Positions 34,584 through 44,189 of a stretch of 64,000 bases of DNA are shown piece by piece. The first letter of the stretch is position 1, and every line of letters begins with the position of its first letter. A model generated the notes under the pieces. That model was not told the DNA's origin, searched no databases, and was given only the letters and a program-made list of their open reading frames with translations. This DNA comes from CAVOHU01 sp963843385 (GTDB lineage Bacteria; Acidobacteriota; Vicinamibacteria; Vicinamibacterales; JAKQTR01). Made by a program: the position numbers and the translations under genes. The stretch is from assembly GCA_963843385.1 (NCBI GenBank), contig CAWJJY010000007.1, positions 1,860,001 to 1,924,000 on the forward strand, read 5' to 3'.

Positions 34584-37500
34584 TCAAGCCATCTGGCGGC
34601 GAGCCAGCTCGGCGAACCTGCCGTTCATCTCCATCAGTTGCTGGTAGGTCCCGATCTCCAGGATGCGGCCGCTCTCGAGATAGCAGATGCGATCGGCGTT
34701 GATCACGGTGCTGAGGCGGTGGGCGATGACAATCCGCGTGGCGTCCATCCGGTCGAGGCTCTCGGTCACCACGGCCTGGGCCCGGTTGTCGAGCGCGCTG
34801 GTGGCCTCGTCCAGGAACAGGATTTTCGGCTTGTTGACGATCGCGCGGGCAATCATCAGGCGCTGGCGCTGTCCTCCCGACAGCGTGCCCCCGCCTTCCG
34901 AGACGTAGGTGTGCATCCCCATGGGCATGAGCCGGATGTCCTCCGCCAGACCGGCCTTCTCGGCCGCGTCCCACGCCTCGTCTATCGAGTGCGAGGTCGC
35001 GCCGATGATGTTGCGGTAGATCTCGGTCGGCATGACGCGGCTGACCTGCAGCACGACGCCGAGCTGCTGGCGGACCATTCGCAGGTCGAGCGCAGACAGG
35101 TCCTGGCCGTCGTAGTAGATCGATCCGCTTCCGGGCTGTTCGAATCCCAGCATCAGCCGCATGAGCGTGGACTTGCCGCAGCCCGATCCGCCCACGAACG
35201 CGATGAACTCGCCGGGGCGGACCTTCAACGACAGGTCCTTCACGACATAGGGCGAATCGCTGTCGTAGCGGAAGTGAAGATGCGACAGCTCGATTTCGCC
35301 CTTGAGCTTGCCGGGAAAGGCCTTGCTGCTGTCCGCCTCGGGCCTGGCTTCGAGGATCGGTTGCAGGCGTTCGTAGAGCGGCACAATCCGCAACAGGCTG
35401 AGCGAGGCGTCCCCCAGCGACTGCATGGCGCCAAGGAACAGTCCGTAGGCCGCGCTGAAGGCGATGAAGTCGCCGGTCGTGAGGCCGGGCTGGTGGGTCT
35501 TGGCGGCCTCGCCCTGGTCATAGAGCATCACGACGAACAGGGCGATCGACGACAGCACCGGGAACACCGTGGTGAAGGTCGCCGCGACATTCTGGATGCC
35601 GCCGACCTTGAAGCTGATCCGCCGTTGATCGGCAAACTGCTGCGCCCAGATGCGGAAGGCGTGCTGCTCGGCTCCGGTGACTCGCAGCTTGGCGACACCG
35701 CTGATGAGGTTGAGAACCAGGCCCGAGATGCGGCCGCGCATCGCCGCTTCGGTCCGCTGGTACCGCAGCTGCAAGTAGTTGGCCAGCACGGTCGCCCCGA
35801 CAAAAGCCACCGTCAGTCCCACTGCGGCGAGCGCCAGGCGCAGGTTGTAGCTGAACATCTGCACGACGTAGAACAGCCCGCTCAGCGATCCCAGGATGGC
35901 TGCCACGCCCGCGCCCGAGATGAGTTCCTGGATCTGATCGACGGCGCCGGCGCGGTCGGCGAGATCACCGGCTTCGTAGGTCCGGAAGAAGGTGGCCGGG
36001 AGGTTCATCAGGCGGTCCCAGACGGCGGCCTGGATCGAGGCCCCCATCCGGGCCTGGATACGGACGGTCGCGACCCCCTGGACGAACTTGAAGACGGCGC
36101 TGGCGCCCGCGGCGACGAGCAGCGCCAGCGCAAAACCCACGAGCATCGCCCGGTCAGCCTGAGGGATGGCGACCGCGAACAACTGCCCCGTCAGATATGG
36201 GGTCACGGTACCGAACAGCCCGATGACGATCGCCATCGCCACCAGCGTCTGGTAGTCGAGAAGGAGACCGCGGACGCCGAACCTGACCAGCCCCCGCACG
36301 CTGAGCGGCGCGTCGGGAAACGGGCGGTAGAAACTGTAGGCGAACCCTGACAGCGTGGCCGCGACCTCGGCTGTCACCTTCACCTTCTGCCGGGGCCCGC
36401 CCGGTCCCTCGACAACGGTGTACGCCTTTGGCCCGTTCGGCAGGAGCGCGACCGGCGTCCTGGTCTCGGTGCGCTGGCAAAGCAGCGGACCCTGATCGGC
36501 TCGCCACCAGTCGCCCCGCAATGCAACCACGCGCGTCCGGAATCCCGACGCGCTGGCGATCGCGGCGACCATCTCCTCGTAGCTGAGCTTCTCGGAAGCG
36601 CCGGGATGCGGCTTGGCCTGCACGCCGATGGCCTGCGCGACAAGCCTGCACGCGGCGAGGACCGGCTCGGCCGACGCGGTCTCGCCGAATTCCGAAGGCC
36701 TCGGCGACTCGGCCCGCAGGACCGATCCGATGGCATCGTAGCCGGCCACCTCGGCAGCCTCCGAGCGTTGGGCCTTTTCCTCGAGCCTGACGAATTCGTC
36801 GACCGCCGCGAGTTTCTGATTGACGAACTCGGTCTCGCACACCAGCCGATGGAAGGCGGCAAGCGCGGACCAGAAGCCGGGGTGGGTCAGGACCGATGAG
36901 GTGTCGGCGGGCGCGACCTGCATGCTCGGAGCCATGGGATCCGCCGATTCGATCCACGACTGCGGCGAGAGGGGAAACAGTCCGCGCTCACCCTCGAACG
37001 CCGGAATCGTTGTGGCGTTGACGATGGTGGCCCCGCTGGGAATATCAATCCAGACCACGCCGCGTGCCGAGGTAGCTCGTTGACCGCGAGACAGCTCGAC
37101 GGCCTGGCCGACCTGAAGCGCGATCCCGGGCAGGTCCTGCCACGTCCCCGTCACGGCCATTTTCTTGATCAGTCCGCTGACCCAGGACTCAACCAGGTCC
37201 GCCACCTCGCTCGGTTGCGTCGAAACGCGCTGCACCAGTCGCGATCGAGCCATCCGGCGGATCCGCGTTCCGGGCTTGGGTACAGCCAGAAAACCCGATC
37301 CTGCCGTCGACTCGCTGAGGTCGAACCCGAAAAAGCCCTGTCCCTGTCCGACGATGAGGAAATGCGTCCTGGGCCCGACCGGCGCGCCGTTCTCGACGGC
37401 GACCGTAAACAGCATCACGCCGCCTGACACGACGAAGTAGAACTTCTCGGGATCGTCGATGAGGAAGGGACGATGAGGATTGGCTTCGATCTCCTCGCCG

Positions 37501-38507
37501 TCTTCCTCCAGCCGCCCAGTCAACGGTGGCGGCGGGAGCGCTTCCGACTCAGCCAGGCGTCCAGCGAAAATCGTGACATCAGGCGACTCGGCGAAGGGTT
37601 CCAGCACCGCAGCAACCGCGGGCGCTGGCTCGACGATGGGTCTCGGTAGCGGGGCCGGCTCCTCCACACGAACGAGCGGCACTGGCTCGACGATGGGTCT
37701 CGGGGGCGGTGCCGGCTCCACCACGCGGGCGAGCGGCGCTGGCTCGACGACGGGTTTCGGCAGCGGTGCCGGCCTCACCACACGAACTTGCGGCGCCTGC
37801 TCCACCACACGGGCGGGCGGAGCTGGCTCGACGACGGGTCTCGGAGCGGCAGCTGGCTCGACGACGGGTCTCGGTAGCGGCGCCGGCTCCATCACGCGGG
37901 CGGGCGGCACTGGCTCCACCACACGGGCGGGCGGCGCTGGCTCCACCACACGGGCGGGCGGCACTGGCTCGACGACGGGTCTCGGTAGCGGCGCCGGCTC
38001 CATCACGCGGGCGGGCGGCACTGGCTCCACCACACGGGCGGGCGGCGCTGGCTCGACGACGGGTTTCGGTAGCGGCTCCGGCTCCACCGCACGAACGGGC
38101 GGCACTGGCTCGACGACGGGTTTGGCTGGTAGTGGCGGTTCCTCGATACGGACAGGCGGCGCCTGAGACGGGGCGGGCGCGGCGACGCGCTCTTCGATGA
38201 CCTTCAACACGACGGCACCGATCGCAAACCGATCTCCGCCGCGCATCAGGATTTCGGGGACCCGTCTCGAGTTGAACCACAATCCGTTGGTACTGCTGAG
38301 ATCTGTCGCCTTCAGTCCGTGTGGCGTGACCTCCAGCCGTGCGTGGCGACGCGACACGCTCGGGTCGGCCAGGGCGACTTCGCACGCGGGGTCTCGTCCG
38401 GCGTCCATCGATCCGTTGACGGTGTACTCCCGGCCAACGAGATTGGCGTCCTCGATCGCCACGACGCGGACCCGGTAGACGACGGTGGTCAATGCGGCCT
38501 CACCCAT
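34584..38507 (-). CDS. NHLM-type bacteriocin ABC transporter (ATP-binding/permease) with N-terminal FHA domain
   Basis: A 1307-residue protein. Residues 1-105 are an FHA domain with G38-R39, SRRH at 52-55 and N74-G75 in SSTNG. Residues about 117-302 are an 8-residue Pro/Val repeat linker. A long region before the membrane part (about 330-700) includes the family's regulatory and degenerate peptidase-like segments. The transmembrane domain is at about 720-1030 and the ATPase domain at the end, with Walker A GGSGCGKST near residue 1105, signature LSGGQRQRLMIA and Walker B ILFLDEATSALD. It matches the second ABC subunit of NHLM export systems (TIGR03797 type), which are normally some 300 residues shorter. 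Ten base pairs separate it from the peptidase-ABC gene upstream. Confidence 0.9.
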   Translation of the reverse strand: MGEAALTTVVYRVRVVAIEDANLVGREYTVNGSMDAGRDPACEVALADPSVSRRHARLEVTPHGLKATDLSSTNGLWFNSRRVPEILMRGGDRFAIGAVVLKVIEERVAAPAPSQAPPVRIEEPPLPAKPVVEPVPPVRAVEPEPLPKPVVEPAPPARVVEPVPPARVMEPAPLPRPVVEPVPPARVVEPAPPARVVEPVPPARVMEPAPLPRPVVEPAAAPRPVVEPAPPARVVEQAPQVRVVRPAPLPKPVVEPAPLARVVEPAPPPRPIVEPVPLVRVEEPAPLPRPIVEPAPAVAAVLEPFAESPDVTIFAGRLAESEALPPPPLTGRLEEDGEEIEANPHRPFLIDDPEKFYFVVSGGVMLFTVAVENGAPVGPRTHFLIVGQGQGFFGFDLSESTAGSGFLAVPKPGTRIRRMARSRLVQRVSTQPSEVADLVESWVSGLIKKMAVTGTWQDLPGIALQVGQAVELSRGQRATSARGVVWIDIPSGATIVNATTIPAFEGERGLFPLSPQSWIESADPMAPSMQVAPADTSSVLTHPGFWSALAAFHRLVCETEFVNQKLAAVDEFVRLEEKAQRSEAAEVAGYDAIGSVLRAESPRPSEFGETASAEPVLAACRLVAQAIGVQAKPHPGASEKLSYEEMVAAIASASGFRTRVVALRGDWWRADQGPLLCQRTETRTPVALLPNGPKAYTVVEGPGGPRQKVKVTAEVAATLSGFAYSFYRPFPDAPLSVRGLVRFGVRGLLLDYQTLVAMAIVIGLFGTVTPYLTGQLFAVAIPQADRAMLVGFALALLVAAGASAVFKFVQGVATVRIQARMGASIQAAVWDRLMNLPATFFRTYEAGDLADRAGAVDQIQELISGAGVAAILGSLSGLFYVVQMFSYNLRLALAAVGLTVAFVGATVLANYLQLRYQRTEAAMRGRISGLVLNLISGVAKLRVTGAEQHAFRIWAQQFADQRRISFKVGGIQNVAATFTTVFPVLSSIALFVVMLYDQGEAAKTHQPGLTTGDFIAFSAAYGLFLGAMQSLGDASLSLLRIVPLYERLQPILEARPEADSSKAFPGKLKGEIELSHLHFRYDSDSPYVVKDLSLKVRPGEFIAFVGGSGCGKSTLMRLMLGFEQPGSGSIYYDGQDLSALDLRMVRQQLGVVLQVSRVMPTEIYRNIIGATSHSIDEAWDAAEKAGLAEDIRLMPMGMHTYVSEGGGTLSGGQRQRLMIARAIVNKPKILFLDEATSALDNRAQAVVTESLDRMDATRIVIAHRLSTVINADRICYLESGRILEIGTYQQLMEMNGRFAELARRQMA
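37602..38159 (-). repeat. 24-bp (8-residue) coding repeat in the FHA-ABC linker
   Basis: The linker between the FHA domain and the transporter consists of about 23 degenerate copies of an octapeptide of the form EP-x-PP-AR-V-V, visible in the DNA as alternating blocks such as GGCTCGACGACGGG and GGCTCCACCACACGG. Repeats of this kind vary in copy number and can confuse assembly. Confidence 0.8.
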
Positions 38508-38517
38508 GGTTCAGGTG

Positions 38518-40739
38518 TCAGTGCATCGCGATCAGGTGCTGGTAGGGCCCGTCCACGTCCTTCATCTCTTCGTGCGTTCCGCGCTGGACGATCTTTCCGC
38601 GCTCGAGAACCACAATCTCGTCAGCATCGCGGATCGTGCTGAGACGATGGGCGATGACGATGCCGGTGCAGCCGCGGCGCCGCATGCTTTCGTCGATCCA
38701 GGCTTCGGTCGACGGGTCGAGCGCGCTGGTCGCCTCGTCGAGGATGATGATCGAGGGTTCGCCGACGAACGACCGCGCAATCTCGATGCGCTGGCACTGC
38801 CCGCCGCTGAAGTTGCCCCCGCCCTCCTGCACCTTCGACTTGTAGGTGCCTTCGCGCGACTCGATCACCTCATCGATCGCGGCGTCCTTGCACGCAAGGC
38901 TCACCCTCGACAGGGGCATGGTCCCGTCCCACATCGTCACGTTGTCGAACACCGACCCGCCGAACAGGAAGATGTCCTGGTCCACGACGGCCACTGAGTT
39001 CACGAGCAGTTCCCGGGGGATCTGGTCCCTCGGCACTCCGTCGAACAGCACCTGGCCGCTCCAGGGCTTGTAGAGCCCCGAGATCAGCTTGGCGGCGGTG
39101 GACTTGCCGCTGCCGCTGGCGCCGACGAGCGCGATGCGGCGCCCGGGCTCCACGGTGATGTTGAAGTTCTCGATGAGCGGCGGATCGAGGGGGCTGTAGC
39201 CGAACGTCACGTCCCGGAGCTCGACCTTGCCCGTCAGCTTCACCAGCCGCTTCTCGAACGGCGAGGGAAGGCCGGCTTGCGAATATTGCGCGTCCTCGGG
39301 GTAGCGCAGCACGTCGTCGAGGCGGTTCATGTCCGCCTGGAGTTCCTGCAGCGTCGATCCGAACTGCACGAGCGAGGCGAGCGGCCGGGTGAAGCTGCCG
39401 ACCAGCGTCTGGTAGGCGACCAGCATGCCGACCGTCAGCTCGCCGTTCATGACCTTGAGCCCGCCCAGCGCGAGGACCACGGCGGTCGAGGCCGTCTGGA
39501 CGAACTGGGGCACGGCCATGGAGAGCTGCGCCAGCACGCCCAGTGATTGAGTGGTGTTGACCGTCTTGGCGTAGTAGCCCGCCCAACGCGCAAAGAACTC
39601 GGTCTCCGACCCGGTCGCCTTCAAGGTCTCGACCATGCGGAGGCCGTTCATCGCGGTGCCCATCAGCTTGCCGCGGTCCTGCATCAGGCGCCGGCTGGCG
39701 TCGGTGCGGGCGCGCGCGGAGAGCTTGATGGCCGCCGCGTTGAGGGCAGCGATGGCGAGCACCGCCAGGGTCAGCGGTCACGTCGTAGAACATCATCAGC
39801 GCGGCGTAGAACACGGTCATCGCCGAGTCGATCGCCGTGGTCGCCAGCTTGCCCGAGACGATGCGCGGCGACCTTGTCGTTGATCTGGACGCGTGAGCCG
39901 ATCTCGCCCGCGAACCGCTGGCCGAAATACGCCGCGGGGAGCCGGATGATGTGCTTGAAGAAGGAGCTCGACGTGGTGAGCGCCAGCTTCGTTTCGAGGC
40001 GCAGCAGGTAGAACTTCTGGATCCAGGTCAGGCCGGCCTGGATCACGATGGTCAGCGCCATCCCGATCAGCAGCGGCCTGATCATCCAGTCCTGTCCGCG
40101 CACGAGATATTCGTCGATGAAGATACGCGTGAAGGTGGGGACGATCAGCCCGGGCACGACCAGGAACAGGCCGCACACGATCGTGAAGATGAGCGCCGTC
40201 TCGGATCCGACCAGGCGGCGGCGCAGCGCGGGGACCATGTCGGGCGCGCTGCCGCCCTTCTTGAACTCGGGTCCCGGCTTGAAGGTCAGGACGACGCCGG
40301 AGTACGACGCGTCGAGTTCCTGGAGGGTAATCTCCCGCGGGCCTTGCGCCGGATCGTTCAGGAAGACCTTCTGACGATCGAAGCCCTCCAGGACCACGAA
40401 GTGATTGAGGTTCCAGAAGAGGATGACCGGGAACGGCAACTCGTAGAGCTTTTCGATGCTCTCGTACTTGAACCCCTTGGCCTCGAGCCCGTACTTGCGG
40501 GCTGCCTTGAGCACGTTGCTGGCCTTGCTGCCGTCGCGCGAGACGCCGCACTCGTGCCGCAGCTCCTCCAGCGACACCCACAGGCCGTGATAGGACATGA
40601 CGATGGAGAGCGCGGCGGCGCCGCATTCGACCGCCTCCATCTGCAGGACGGTCGGCGCCTTGGCGCGGCGGCGCGGAGGCGTCGCGAGCGGCGGCGGTGT
40701 CGGCGTGTTGGAGGGGTCTGGAAGGGCCGGCTCGCTCAT
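38518..40739 (-). pseudogene. NHLM-type peptidase/ABC transporter (C39 leader peptidase), frameshifted twice
   Basis: Conceptually a protein of about 740 residues that cleaves the leader at the double-Gly site and exports the peptide. The C39 peptidase domain has Cys39 in EAVECGAAAL, His113 in NLNHFVVLEGF and Asp129 in LNDPAQG. Transmembrane helices follow. The ATPase has GASGSGKSTAAKL, FSGGQCQRIEIA and IIILDEATSALD. The reading frame is broken by an extra base near 39867 (in GRVQINDKVA/RIVSGKLATT) and another near 39775 (DVT/LTLAVLAI); removing one base at each point restores one continuous protein. The ATG at 40739 follows AGGAG. The breaks may be sequencing errors or a true loss of function. 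TIGR03796-type partner of the gene downstream. Confidence 0.85.
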
Positions 40740-40749
40740 CGCCAACTCC

Positions 40750-41937
40750 TCAGGACGCGCCGACTGCCCCTTTGAGCATCGGGATGATGTAGCTGATCGG
40801 CGCGCGGCGGTCCACGACCACCGAGACCGTGATCTGCGTGCCGCTGTCGATCTTGAATGGCGGCCCGACCGAGGAGGACCACGCGTACCCGCTTGGCGTG
40901 TGATCGTCGCCCACCAGCTGCGCCCAGATCTCGATCTTGGAGGACTCGCCCAGCAGCTGCTGGGCCAGCGCCTCGTTGGCCACCGATGACCGGACCGCCT
41001 GGGGCGTCACCGGGTAGTCGCCCACCGTCCGAATCGAGCCGCGAAGAAACCCGAACTCCTCTTTCTTGACGGTGGACGGAGAGATCTGGGCCTCCATCCC
41101 GGGCTTGATGCGCTTCCCGAGCGCCGCGTTGACATACACCAGCGGCTCCAGCATCGCGGACGGCGGTTCGATGACGGCGACCGCTTCGCCCTCCGTCACA
41201 CGATCCCCGGTGCGCTTCTTGAGCTCGACCACCCGCCCCGCCACGGTGCTCTTGAGTCGCGTCATCGACGCCACCGTCTTGGTCGCACGCTCGTACTCCA
41301 TCCGGGCGGACTCGACGCCGGCGGCCCGTGCCCTGATACGCTGCTCGACGCTGCGGCTGGTCGCGTTGAGGTTGGTCACCTGGGTGCTGAGGCTCAGCAC
41401 CTGTTGCTCGGCCTGATCGACGCGCTGCCGGGTGACGAGGCCTTTGCTGAGCAGGTCGCGCTTCTGGACCAGGTCGGTCTGCTGGCGCGAGAGCTCCGCC
41501 TGGATGCGCTGGATGTCCGACCGATACCCCGCAAGGGTCGCCTGGTCCTCGTTGGTCGCCGTCTCGTGGTCGCGCGAGGTCTGTTCGTACTTGGCCTTGA
41601 GCTGACCCGCCTGGTCGGACGCATCCTGCTGCTCGATCTCGCCGACGGCCTGATCCGGCTGCACGATGTCGCCGACCTTGAGGTTCAACGCGGTGAGCGT
41701 GCCCCGGCCCTCCGCCTTGATCTCGCGAAGGCTGCCGCCGCGCAGGAGGATGCCGACCCCGTCAACCCTGGTCGGAATGCTGCCGAAGATGCCCCAGCCA
41801 ATCACGCAGAGCAGGACACCGCCGATGGTCCAGAGGGCGATCCAGCCCCGCGGGGACGTCACCTCCATGGTGACGTCGAGTCGTTCGGGCGACGCCAGCT
41901 TGTCGAGCGCCGCCTTCCGGAAGAGATCCTGTCCCAT
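40750..41937 (-). CDS. NHLM bacteriocin system secretion protein (HlyD-type adaptor)
   Basis: A 395-residue membrane-fusion protein. One transmembrane helix lies near residues 32-52 (WIALWTIGGVLLCVIGWGIF). A lipoyl/barrel half begins at GRGTLTALNLKVGDIVQPDQ. A long coiled-coil hairpin spans about 95-215 and the second lipoyl half is TVAGRVVELKKRTGDRV. It links the inner-membrane ABC exporter to the outer-membrane TolC protein in type I secretion and matches the HlyD member of NHLM systems (TIGR03794 type). It is 10 bp upstream of the peptidase-ABC gene and 24 bp downstream of the second TolC gene. Confidence 0.92.
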   Translation of the reverse strand: MGQDLFRKAALDKLASPERLDVTMEVTSPRGWIALWTIGGVLLCVIGWGIFGSIPTRVDGVGILLRGGSLREIKAEGRGTLTALNLKVGDIVQPDQAVGEIEQQDASDQAGQLKAKYEQTSRDHETATNEDQATLAGYRSDIQRIQAELSRQQTDLVQKRDLLSKGLVTRQRVDQAEQQVLSLSTQVTNLNATSRSVEQRIRARAAGVESARMEYERATKTVASMTRLKSTVAGRVVELKKRTGDRVTEGEAVAVIEPPSAMLEPLVYVNAALGKRIKPGMEAQISPSTVKKEEFGFLRGSIRTVGDYPVTPQAVRSSVANEALAQQLLGESSKIEIWAQLVGDDHTPSGYAWSSSVGPPFKIDSGTQITVSVVVDRRAPISYIIPMLKGAVGAS

Positions 41938-41961
41938 GGTGCGCCTCCCGACCGCGTGACT

Positions 41962-44187
41962 CTACCGGGATCCGGCCTGCTTGCCGATGAGAGATGCCGG
42001 GTCGAACGCGATGAACTCTCCGCCGGTTCCGGATCCGACGAACCGGGTGAGTTCGCCGGTCTCGAATCGAAGGCGGCCGAGCGCGCTCAGGTAGCCCTGC
42101 CGCAGCCGGACCACCTCGAGCTTGTCGGTCGTCGCCTGTTCCTCGGTGGTCAGGGTATCGATGAGCGTCATTTCTCCCAACCGGAATCGCTCGACCGACC
42201 CGGCCAGCACGTCCTGATCGGCCTTGACGGTGGCGTCGGCCCGATCCAGCGCGGCGAAGGCCGCATCAGCCGCGCCGATCGCCTGCCTGATGTTCTCGCG
42301 GATCGATCGCTCCAGGTCGGCCAGATCGATCTCTCGCGACCGGACGTCGGCGGTGGTCTGGCCCACGCGTCCCCGGGCGGCGTTGTTGGCAAACGGCAGA
42401 TCGATGGTCAACGACGCCCGGACGAACGGCTCGAAGCGATGCGTCATCGAACGCAGGTAGCCCAGGGGGTTGTAGAACCGTACCGGAGAATCATGCGAAA
42501 ACTTCTTGGTGAAGTCGCTGTAGATCGGGTCGACTTCGTCCGGCATGAAGCGGAACAGCTGGCTCTCGTAGGTGTTCTTCAGCCCGGCCGAGAACGACAG
42601 ATCCACACGACGCCTCAGGTCGGCCCTCGCGCCCTCGTCCAGCGCGGACGAGGCCAGTCGCAACCGGTCCAGCGCCCGCGTGTCACGACGCTCGGCGAGC
42701 GCGGTCCTGACCAGGTCCGGGAGTGGTGCGATGACGGCCCGCCCGGCCGGAGGTCGCTCGGCTGCGACGGGCTTCACGAACACGCCGGCCGTGTCCACGC
42801 CCAGGCTCTGAACCAGCCCCACCCTGGCAGAGGCGAGATCCGATCGGGCGCCGTTCAACGCGGCGCCCACTGCGGCCGCCCGGGCCCGGGCCCGGTTCAA
42901 CTCCATCGTCGGAATCTCGCCCGCGTCCACGCGGCGCTTCGCGATGTCGGCGAGTGACACCTGGCGCGCTGCCGATTCTTCGAGCAGCGCCACCGTATCC
43001 TCTGCCGCGGTGAGCGCGAGGTAGGCCAGGACCGTGCGAAACGCCTCCTCGGCGGCCACCGCACGCACGCGTTCACGCCCGGCCTCCGCGGCGAAGCGCG
43101 CGGCCCGCTCCGGCGCCGTCACCGAAACGGCGCCACGGCCCTTGAAGAATGGCATGGTCAGGGACGCCGAGATCGTCGTCGGAAAACGATTCGGCGTGGG
43201 GTTTCCGCCAAACGCCGGGTCGAGCGGCTTGCCCTGATAGGTGTCCTCGATGCCCTCCATCTGGAAATCGCCGCTCATCTGGAGCCCGCTGCGGAAGGGC
43301 TTGTGGTAGCTGACGCCGAAATGGAACAGGCGCTGTTGCGCGCCGGAGGGCATCTCGCCGAGACGGTGATAGGCAAGGTCGGATCGCGTGCCGATGAGCT
43401 CGCTGGTCTCCGCCCAGCTGGTGAGGATCTCGCGCGGCATCTGCGCGACACTTTCGAGCGTGCCGGCCAGGCCGTAGCCGCCCGAGTAGTTGATCCTCGA
43501 GATCGGCACGAGCGCGCGGTACCAGGCGGTGATGGCGTCGACGTCGTTGACGCCCCCGCGCAGCGAGCAGAGGTTCATCCCCGAGACCAGGCTGTTCGTG
43601 TTCCCGAGCGAGGCCGCATCCCGGTTGATGCCGAGGTCGTCCATCTGCTGGGTCTCGTCGAGCGACAGCGGGCCTGCACCGGTCGTGAGGCTCGGCAGCG
43701 TGGACCGGAAATTCAGGTAGTTGTCCGTCAGGTTCAGGAAGACATGCGGGCACTGGGGAGTGTGCGATTGCAGGGTCGCAGCCATGTCCCGAAACTGGGT
43801 CGCCAGCGGCAGGAACGATTCGCCGAGCTGCCTGAACGCATCACGCTTGTAAGTCTCCAGCTTGGCGACGACGGGTGACAGCGGCTGAAGCGTGAGCTTG
43901 AGCTTCGGCCCGATGATCAGGCTCGAGTCGAACAAGCCACGCATTTCCCTGTACTGCCCATTCGCCTGTTCGACCGACTGGGTCGCGGCCGAGAGCGCCG
44001 GGCTGTTCAGCAGCGTCAGCCGCACGGCTTCCGACATGCTTAGCACGGGGCTCTCGAGCTGAGGCGGCGCGTACATGCGGGCGTTGAGTGCCGCACCGCC
44101 GGGAATGCGAACCTCCTGGGCTCCAGCCGGCGTCGCGAGGAGTGGCGCGATGGCCAGAAGACAGAGCGTGATCCTGGACGCGATCAT
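41962..44187 (-). CDS. TolC-like outer-membrane efflux protein (second of a tandem pair)
   Basis: A 741-residue protein with a signal peptide (LCLLAIAPLLATPAGA). The N-terminal OEP helix pair starts at SEAVRLTLLNSPALSAATQSV. The C-terminal OEP half has AAEEAFRTVLAYLALTAAED and the coiled coils ending in RFRLGEMTLIDTLTTEEQ and KLEVVRLRQGYLSALGRLRF. About 250 residues separate the halves, more than in TolC (about 490 residues in total), with Cys-containing segments such as TPQCPHVFLNLTDNY. It probably forms the exit duct for the exported peptide. It starts two bases after the stop of the upstream TolC gene. Confidence 0.87.
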   Translation of the reverse strand: MIASRITLCLLAIAPLLATPAGAQEVRIPGGAALNARMYAPPQLESPVLSMSEAVRLTLLNSPALSAATQSVEQANGQYREMRGLFDSSLIIGPKLKLTLQPLSPVVAKLETYKRDAFRQLGESFLPLATQFRDMAATLQSHTPQCPHVFLNLTDNYLNFRSTLPSLTTGAGPLSLDETQQMDDLGINRDAASLGNTNSLVSGMNLCSLRGGVNDVDAITAWYRALVPISRINYSGGYGLAGTLESVAQMPREILTSWAETSELIGTRSDLAYHRLGEMPSGAQQRLFHFGVSYHKPFRSGLQMSGDFQMEGIEDTYQGKPLDPAFGGNPTPNRFPTTISASLTMPFFKGRGAVSVTAPERAARFAAEAGRERVRAVAAEEAFRTVLAYLALTAAEDTVALLEESAARQVSLADIAKRRVDAGEIPTMELNRARARAAAVGAALNGARSDLASARVGLVQSLGVDTAGVFVKPVAAERPPAGRAVIAPLPDLVRTALAERRDTRALDRLRLASSALDEGARADLRRRVDLSFSAGLKNTYESQLFRFMPDEVDPIYSDFTKKFSHDSPVRFYNPLGYLRSMTHRFEPFVRASLTIDLPFANNAARGRVGQTTADVRSREIDLADLERSIRENIRQAIGAADAAFAALDRADATVKADQDVLAGSVERFRLGEMTLIDTLTTEEQATTDKLEVVRLRQGYLSALGRLRFETGELTRFVGSGTGGEFIAFDPASLIGKQAGSR

Positions 44188-44189
44188 GC

